A stretch of DNA of 20,402 nucleotides from Lichenicola sp964245345. Lineage in GTDB: Bacteria; Pseudomonadota; Alphaproteobacteria; Acetobacterales; Acetobacteraceae. The stretch's first letter is position 1. Each line of letters begins with the position of its first letter. The notes under the pieces are model-generated. The model did not search any database and was not told where the DNA came from. It worked only from the letters and a program-made list of their open reading frames with translations. Positions 15,994 to 20,402 of the stretch are shown here, one piece after another. A program made the position numbers and the translations under genes. The DNA is taken from assembly GCA_964245345.1 (NCBI GenBank), contig CAXTMS010000040.1:1-20402 (forward strand), given 5' to 3'.

Positions 15994-16776
15994 ATGCCGC
16001 CATCCACTGTGACCAGAGCGATGAGATTGGTCATGTTGTCCATCATCCTCGCTCCGCTTGCGAACGCCGCGCCACGGAACATCGCGATCGAGCCGGTGTC
16101 CCGGATGAGCCAGGACTGGTGGCGAGCACGATTCGAGAGCAAGCAAGCCGAGCTGCGCCATGTTCCGGTCGATCTACTATGGCTGGGCGACTCCATCACA
16201 CAGAACTGGGAACGATCCAGCACTGAAGGATGGCAGAACTTCGCCCCCGTGTGGCAACGTTTCTACGGCAATCGTCATGCGGTTGATCTTGGCTTCAAGG
16301 GCGACAGTACCTGCCATTTGCTCTGGCGTCTGCAACACGGAGAGCTGGACGGCATTGCGCCACGTGTCGCGATCGTCCTAATCGGAGCTAACAATTTCGG
16401 CCACATCCACACTGACGCTGATGAAACGTTCGACGGGATCCAGGTAATCCTGGACGTAATCCATAGGCGCCAGCCGCAAACACACATCATCCTGCTCGGC
16501 GTCCTGCCCTCGATACGTTCCGAGTGGGTGTCCAGGAACACGATCCACCTGAACAGCCGACTTCGAGGTATACCCGCGGACCGGTCCTACGTGACCTATG
16601 CAGATGTCGGTGACCTGTTCCTGGTCCACGACCGGGTCGACGCCACCAAGTTTATCGATCCTCGCTTGACGCCTCCCGCCCCTCCTCTGCATCCGACGGC
16701 ACAAGTTCAGGCTGAGATTGCTGAGCGGATCGAGCCGATCGTCGCCCGCCTTCTACAAGATGACGTCCACCGTTGA
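15994..16776 (+). CDS. Secreted SGNH/GDSL-like hydrolase (PAF-acetylhydrolase type)
   Basis: The 260-residue protein has a signal peptide (MRLVMLSIILAPLANA, likely cut after ANA near residue 25). GDSL block I is LLWLGDSITQNW with nucleophile S67. Block II, LGFKGDSTCHLLWRLQHGEL (99-118), is close to the PAF-AH IB beta pattern; block III is GANNFG (131-136), and the catalytic His is in PPLHPTA (H233). The canonical Asp three residues before that His is absent (Pro230). Known of the family: esterases, acyltransferases or deacetylases on lipids or glycans. The start ATG follows GAGGTGA (15980-15986) at good spacing. It is probably co-transcribed with uppP. If the protein lacks the Asp, a Ser-His dyad or another residue must do the job. 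Confidence 0.85.
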   Translation: MPPSTVTRAMRLVMLSIILAPLANAAPRNIAIEPVSRMSQDWWRARFESKQAELRHVPVDLLWLGDSITQNWERSSTEGWQNFAPVWQRFYGNRHAVDLGFKGDSTCHLLWRLQHGELDGIAPRVAIVLIGANNFGHIHTDADETFDGIQVILDVIHRRQPQTHIILLGVLPSIRSEWVSRNTIHLNSRLRGIPADRSYVTYADVGDLFLVHDRVDATKFIDPRLTPPAPPLHPTAQVQAEIAERIEPIVARLLQDDVHR

Positions 16777-16861
16777 GACTTACCGCCCGGCGACGACGGG
16801 TTAACGTTGTAGCAACCCTGATGGTGCAGGATGGAACCTGTGTCAGGAGCGCTGCAAGCCC

Positions 16862-17620
16862 ATGCAACCACACATCTTCATCGCCACCCCGTGCTATGGA
16901 GGCGTAGTCACCCAGGGCTACATGCAATCCGTCTGCGCGTTGATGGCAGCAGCTCCGGGAGCGGGTATCAGCCTAACCTTGGCGTTGCTTGGCCAGGATG
17001 CCCTGATCACCCGCTGCCGCAACACGTTGACCAGCCACTTCCTTGCGGACCCGAACGCGACCCACATCCTGTTCATCGATGCGGACATCTCGTTCGACCC
17101 GGAGAACGTGTTCCGTCTGCTAGGGGTCGGAAGGCCCGTCGCCGCGGGCATCTACCCGCTGAAGGCCTATTACTGGGACAGGTCGTGCGAGGATCGGCTA
17201 GCGCACGGCGAGCCGATCGAAACATCGGGCCTGCATTATGTCGGCAAGCTCGAAACGGGTCGGCGCCTGCTGCGTGACGGAGACTTCGCAACGGCAATCC
17301 ATGCCGGCACCGGCTTCATGCTGATCGAACGTGCAACCATCAAGCAGATGCAAGATGCCTATGCTGAAACCCGGTATCGAGGTGTTGACGCTTACAGGTC
17401 GGGCGACCGCGCTACGCCCGGTGGTTACGCCCTGTTCGACTGCATCATTGATCCGGCCACCGGAACCTACATGAGCGAGGACTTCACGTTCTGCTCGCGC
17501 TGGCGGCGTCTCGGAGGCCAGATCTGGCTCGACACACGTGCCAGCCTGACGCACAGCGGACCGTCGGACTTCAAGGGCCGACCGGGTGATCGGTTCATGT
17601 CCACAGCAACGGTCACCTGA
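16862..17620 (+). CDS. GT-A glycosyltransferase-like protein (family 2 type)
   Basis: The 252-residue soluble protein opens IFIATPCYGGVVTQGYMQSV, a nucleotide-sugar-binding type N-terminus. A DxD-like metal motif, IDADISFDP with D73/D75, follows. Further on are AGTGFMLIER (148-157), the acceptor/catalytic EDFTFCSRWRRLGG with E206/D207, and a late H231 in LTHSG, a frequent metal ligand. This set fits a GT-A fold transferase. No membrane helix is visible. I recall similar proteins next to phage tail genes and in host surface loci, so it could belong to either. The best ribosome binding site, AGGAG at 16845-16849, is 12 bp from the ATG, rather far. It converges with the phage tail fibre gene, leaving a 30-bp gap. 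Confidence 0.75.
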   Translation: MQPHIFIATPCYGGVVTQGYMQSVCALMAAAPGAGISLTLALLGQDALITRCRNTLTSHFLADPNATHILFIDADISFDPENVFRLLGVGRPVAAGIYPLKAYYWDRSCEDRLAHGEPIETSGLHYVGKLETGRRLLRDGDFATAIHAGTGFMLIERATIKQMQDAYAETRYRGVDAYRSGDRATPGGYALFDCIIDPATGTYMSEDFTFCSRWRRLGGQIWLDTRASLTHSGPSDFKGRPGDRFMSTATVT

Positions 17621-17650
17621 CGATCCGCTTCCCGTCAGTCGGCATGCGCA

Positions 17651-18937
17651 TCAGCCATACCATTCAAGCACCATCAGCCCGTCTGCGCCTTTGCCTCCAA
17701 CCCCTGATGCGCCGCCAGCGCCACCGCCTCCGGGCCAGAGCCCGTTCGAGCCGAGGGTGCCGCCGAAGCACGCGCTGGCACCCGACACGCCGAAGCTAGG
17801 ACCGCCTGCACCTCCAACGTTGACGGACCCGATCTGAAAGCCGTTCTGGCCCGGACCGACACCGAAAGAACCGATGAAGTTGATGTTGGTGGTCGACGGC
17901 AGGCCAGCGGACCCGCCCATCCCGACCTGTCCAGTTTGGCCGGACGTACCGTTGATCCCGCCAGCAACCTGTACGAGGTTTGCGAAGGCGGTCGTGGTCG
18001 AGCCGCTGGTGGCTCCACCAACCTGGATGGTATACGACGTTCCTGCGGTGACTGCGATCAGCACCTCCTCGTATCCGCCGCCGCCGCCGCCGCCGCCAGG
18101 GTAGCCGGCACCGGCGCTGCCCCCGCTTCCTCCCGCTCCCCACAGGCGCGCAAGAAGCGAGGAAACTCCGGGTGGACACGTCCAGTTGTAGGTGCCGGCC
18201 GCGCCCCAGGCAGCACGATTGCGCGTCGTTGCTGCCGCGACGAAGCTTGTGGTCGCCAACGCTGGGCTTGCATCGCCGGCGGCGGGACTCGGTGCAGTCG
18301 GCGCTCCGGCAAAGGCCGGCGACAGGAGCGGTGCCGCTTGCGGCAGCTTTACCGTCAGGAAGGGCGAACCGGCGGCAGCCGTGATCATGCTCGGCTCGAC
18401 GGAGGTCGCCGATGCGGGCACGGTGATTTGCCACAACGCCGTGTAGCCGGGAGGAACCGCCGAGGAGGCTGTCGCAGCGAGCACCACCCGCTGCTGCAGG
18501 ACGGACGCTTGTGCCTTTCCGTTGCCTTGCACGCCGAACAAGGTCTGCCCTGGGTTGGCAGCATTATAGTAGGCAAGAGTTGAGCTTCCGGCCTGTGTCT
18601 CCGCGACGATGCCGGAGATGATCGTCGTTCCCGTTCCCGGCAGGCTGACCATGACCGAAGCCGTGTTGATGCCGGTCTTGACGACCGGATCCCCGTCCGG
18701 CGGAAGAGCACCATAGTAGCCGGAGTCGATCACGGTCGGCAGGGTCATGCTACCTGGTCCGATGACGACGGTCAGGCCGCTGCCCGGGCTGCAGGACAGG
18801 CCGTCAGCATAGACGCCGCCGTCACCGATCGTCATCTTGGTCAGGTAGCCGAGCGCGACCATGGTGCTGCGGGACTGGAGCAGCTGGTCAGTATCGAGCG
18901 GCACAGCCCCTACGTAGACGATTTGACGGTCCACCAC
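17651..18937 (-). CDS. Phage tail fibre protein with glycine-rich tip
   Basis: The 428-residue protein has a conserved-looking N-terminal part (1-200). Then comes a short motif typical of phage tail fibres, APTAPSPAAGDASPALATTSFV (211-232), then a Gly-rich C-terminal domain (about 244-428). This domain starts TYNWTCPPGVSSLLARLWGA, has a run of eight glycines at 281-288 and many GG pairs, and ends GADGLMVLEWYG. Such polyglycine-rich domains form the receptor-binding tips of some phage fibres. The start is GTG with GGAG just upstream; a second GTG follows immediately and is equally usable. It is the last tail gene on this strand and converges with the glycosyltransferase gene. Confidence 0.8.
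   Translation of the reverse strand: MVDRQIVYVGAVPLDTDQLLQSRSTMVALGYLTKMTIGDGGVYADGLSCSPGSGLTVVIGPGSMTLPTVIDSGYYGALPPDGDPVVKTGINTASVMVSLPGTGTTIISGIVAETQAGSSTLAYYNAANPGQTLFGVQGNGKAQASVLQQRVVLAATASSAVPPGYTALWQITVPASATSVEPSMITAAAGSPFLTVKLPQAAPLLSPAFAGAPTAPSPAAGDASPALATTSFVAAATTRNRAAWGAAGTYNWTCPPGVSSLLARLWGAGGSGGSAGAGYPGGGGGGGGYEEVLIAVTAGTSYTIQVGGATSGSTTTAFANLVQVAGGINGTSGQTGQVGMGGSAGLPSTTNINFIGSFGVGPGQNGFQIGSVNVGGAGGPSFGVSGASACFGGTLGSNGLWPGGGGAGGASGVGGKGADGLMVLEWYG
18077..18097 (-). repeat. GGC triplet repeat coding polyglycine
   Basis: Seven identical GGC codons in a row (read on the minus strand), followed by GGA, encode eight glycines in the tail-fibre tip. Gain or loss of a unit by slippage would keep the frame and change loop length. 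Confidence 0.9.
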
Positions 18938-19021
18938 TTCACTCCGACTGGAAGCCTCGGCTGTCTTGCAGCCGGAATTTGCTCAGACAGCTCGGTCCCA
19001 CCAGACGCGGGATCGACCTTG

Positions 19022-20329
19022 TCAGCTCGTTGTCGTCGTCCAGGCGATGCTGCCGGCCGGTATTGCACGACAGATCGCCTCGTTTAGGGCCACCCCATCT
19101 ACCGAAGTGCCCGTTCCGGTCGAAACCGTCACCAGATCGTCTGCCTCACGTATGCCGACCTGCTGGCTGCTTGGAATGTAGCTCGTGGCAACTGGTCCCG
19201 GCTCGATCTGCCAGCACTGCGTCAGCAACGGCGTGTTCATCAGGGCAGTAGATTGCCCGTCAAACCTGACCGTGACGATACGACCCGTCGCCATGCTGGA
19301 CGTCAGGCTTGCCGATACTCTCTGCCACGCGCCACTGATCGAGATGTCGGCCGCGACATGAACTGTCGCACCAGACTGATCGCCGAAGCTGAGACCGCAG
19401 GATGTGAACGTATGGTCACCTGGCAGCATCAGCCAGAAGGAGGCGGTTACAGCGGCGTCCACCACGAAGACCTCGACTGAAGGTCCCGTGATTGCGCCGC
19501 CGCTGTAGATGCTCACCTGCATCACCGGCATGTCGGTCCACAGGGCGTTTGCACCGGACGGATCGACGCTCCATCTGGCGGTTGCGGCGCTGGACGCCGG
19601 CTGGAAGCCGCTCCAGCCGACGCTGTCCTTGATGAGGTTGAAGCCGCGCGGCTCGATCAACACGCTTCCTGCGTCGCCGTTGCCGTAAAGCGGTCGCAAA
19701 ACATGACGTCCGGCAATCTGCATGATCCCGCTGGCGTCGATAAAGCTCGCGTCCGACTCCCGTGTTGTCACTCTCCCACCAGTCGCAATCGTAACCAGGT
19801 ACTGGAACGGAAGGATCAAGGATCCCAATCGTGTTCCCGCTGTCCCGTAGCCCCCGCCGCCTCCCGCTCCAGCCGCCGCGGCGCCTCCATAGCCACCGGT
19901 ATCGGCGCCTCGCGACGGCTCGAACAGGATGGGCGCCACCCCAAGCAGAGCGGAAAGTGCTTGCGAGACTGCCACTCGTGTGGCGCGTGGAAGCAGAAGG
20001 TTCGCACTGATCCTGCTGCGTAAGGCGTCATCAGCCTCGTAAGGCATGCGTTTGATCGTCGTGCCGAAAAAGTCGACGCAGATCATGTCGAGGAAGCTGC
20101 CTGTCGCAGACGAGATCCTGCTTTGTTGTGCGACGAACTGGATGAGCGCGTGGCAGTACGCCCATCCACACCCTATGCCGGACAGGACCCCGTCGAGCAC
20201 GGGCGTGGCGCTGCGTGTCACCCCTGGCGCGGTAAGTGGAAACCAGGATGGTGGCAACACTGCGCGCATCCGCGACACCATGTCGGCACAGGTGCCAGTG
20301 CCGCTTCCACCCGAGTTGGACCCGCTCAT
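19022..20329 (-). CDS. Phage tail/baseplate-associated protein with inserted spike-like domain
   Basis: The 435-residue protein starts with a segment like a small phage tail protein: FLDMICVDFFGTTIKRMP (79-96), LRSRISANLLLPRATR (103-118), FEPSRGADTGGYG (136-148), a Gly-rich linker, and LGSLILPFQYLVTIATGG. Residues about 186-403 look like a separate phage spike/adhesin module: SFIDASGIMQIAGRHVLRP, LIEPRGFNLI, then a beta-sandwich ending CWQIEPGPVATSYIPSSQQ and READDLVTV. The final 25 residues (VDGVALNEAICRAIPAGSIAWTTTTS) resemble the normal C-terminus of the small protein. The start ATG overlaps the upstream stop by 4 bp (ATGA). The exact virion role is unproven; an 84-bp gap separates it from the tail fibre gene. 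Confidence 0.75.
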   Translation of the reverse strand: MSGSNSGGSGTGTCADMVSRMRAVLPPSWFPLTAPGVTRSATPVLDGVLSGIGCGWAYCHALIQFVAQQSRISSATGSFLDMICVDFFGTTIKRMPYEADDALRSRISANLLLPRATRVAVSQALSALLGVAPILFEPSRGADTGGYGGAAAAGAGGGGGYGTAGTRLGSLILPFQYLVTIATGGRVTTRESDASFIDASGIMQIAGRHVLRPLYGNGDAGSVLIEPRGFNLIKDSVGWSGFQPASSAATARWSVDPSGANALWTDMPVMQVSIYSGGAITGPSVEVFVVDAAVTASFWLMLPGDHTFTSCGLSFGDQSGATVHVAADISISGAWQRVSASLTSSMATGRIVTVRFDGQSTALMNTPLLTQCWQIEPGPVATSYIPSSQQVGIREADDLVTVSTGTGTSVDGVALNEAICRAIPAGSIAWTTTTS

Positions 20330-20402
20330 GCGACAAGAACGGTGATGTTGAAGATGCCAGACCTGACAACGGTACCCGCCTGTCCCCCGATATCTACACC
20401 TG
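20326..20402 (-). CDS. Phage tail module gene, 3' end only
   Basis: Only the last 24 codons are in the window, ending ...VVRSGIFNITVLVA-stop. The stop overlaps the next gene's ATG by 4 bp, the normal arrangement in a packed phage operon. The frame is open to the edge. Too little is visible to name the product; its position suggests a baseplate or tail component. Confidence 0.55.
   Translation of the reverse strand, partial: GVDIGGQAGTVVRSGIFNITVLVA

Noticed and set aside
16787..16820. CCCG...CGGG and GTTGTAGCAAC mini-hairpins after the SGNH hydrolase gene
   Set aside because: Stems of 4-5 bp without a T-tract; expected by chance at this base composition.
1..20402. tRNA genes, CRISPR arrays, insertion sequences or phage attachment sites
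   Set aside because: None recognised on reading both strands by eye; no regularly spaced repeats, transposase or integrase motifs and no tRNA-like cloverleaf were noticed.

Overview
The window is high-GC DNA that reads like a chromosome of an alphaproteobacterium, most likely order Rhodospirillales and plausibly Acetobacteraceae. This rests on the gene order around tmk-holB-metG, protein similarity recalled from memory and strong GC bias; no search was run. No rRNA, tRNA, CRISPR array, transposase or integrase was recognised.

Region 1 (1-2293, minus strand) holds the 5' part of a yeaH/yhbH (DUF444) gene directly downstream of prkA, a PrkA-type AAA+ serine protein kinase. This is the known prkA-yeaH(-spoVR) stress module; a spoVR gene would lie left of the window. 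A gap of 314 bp (2294-2607) precedes prkA and presumably carries its promoter.

Region 2 (2608-10470, minus strand) is a tightly packed array of eight genes in transcription order: mltB-type lytic transglycosylase, RlpA-like SPOR lipoprotein, D-Ala-D-Ala carboxypeptidase, tmk, holB, metG, a TatD-family nuclease and an MBL-fold hydrolase. Neighbours overlap by 4 bp or are separated by 2-5 bp, so this is almost certainly one operon mixing peptidoglycan remodelling, dTTP synthesis, the replicative clamp loader and translation.

Region 3 (10573-17620, mostly plus strand) is an accessory-looking envelope region. It holds an AsmA-family protein, a DedA-family membrane protein overlapping a membrane-anchored ATP-grasp enzyme, a lone mlaD (minus strand), uppP, a secreted SGNH/GDSL-like hydrolase and a GT-A glycosyltransferase. 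Most of these handle envelope lipids, the undecaprenyl carrier or glycans. The DedA/ATP-grasp pair with uppP and the hydrolase nearby is the best candidate here for an uncharacterised envelope-modification system.

Region 4 (17651-20402, minus strand) is the distal end of a phage-type tail module. It has the 3' tip of one gene, a tail protein that seems to carry an inserted spike/adhesin module, and a glycine-rich tail fibre. It converges on the glycosyltransferase, so the edge of a prophage or phage-derived element probably lies near 16.8-17.6 kb; no integrase or attachment site is visible to prove this.
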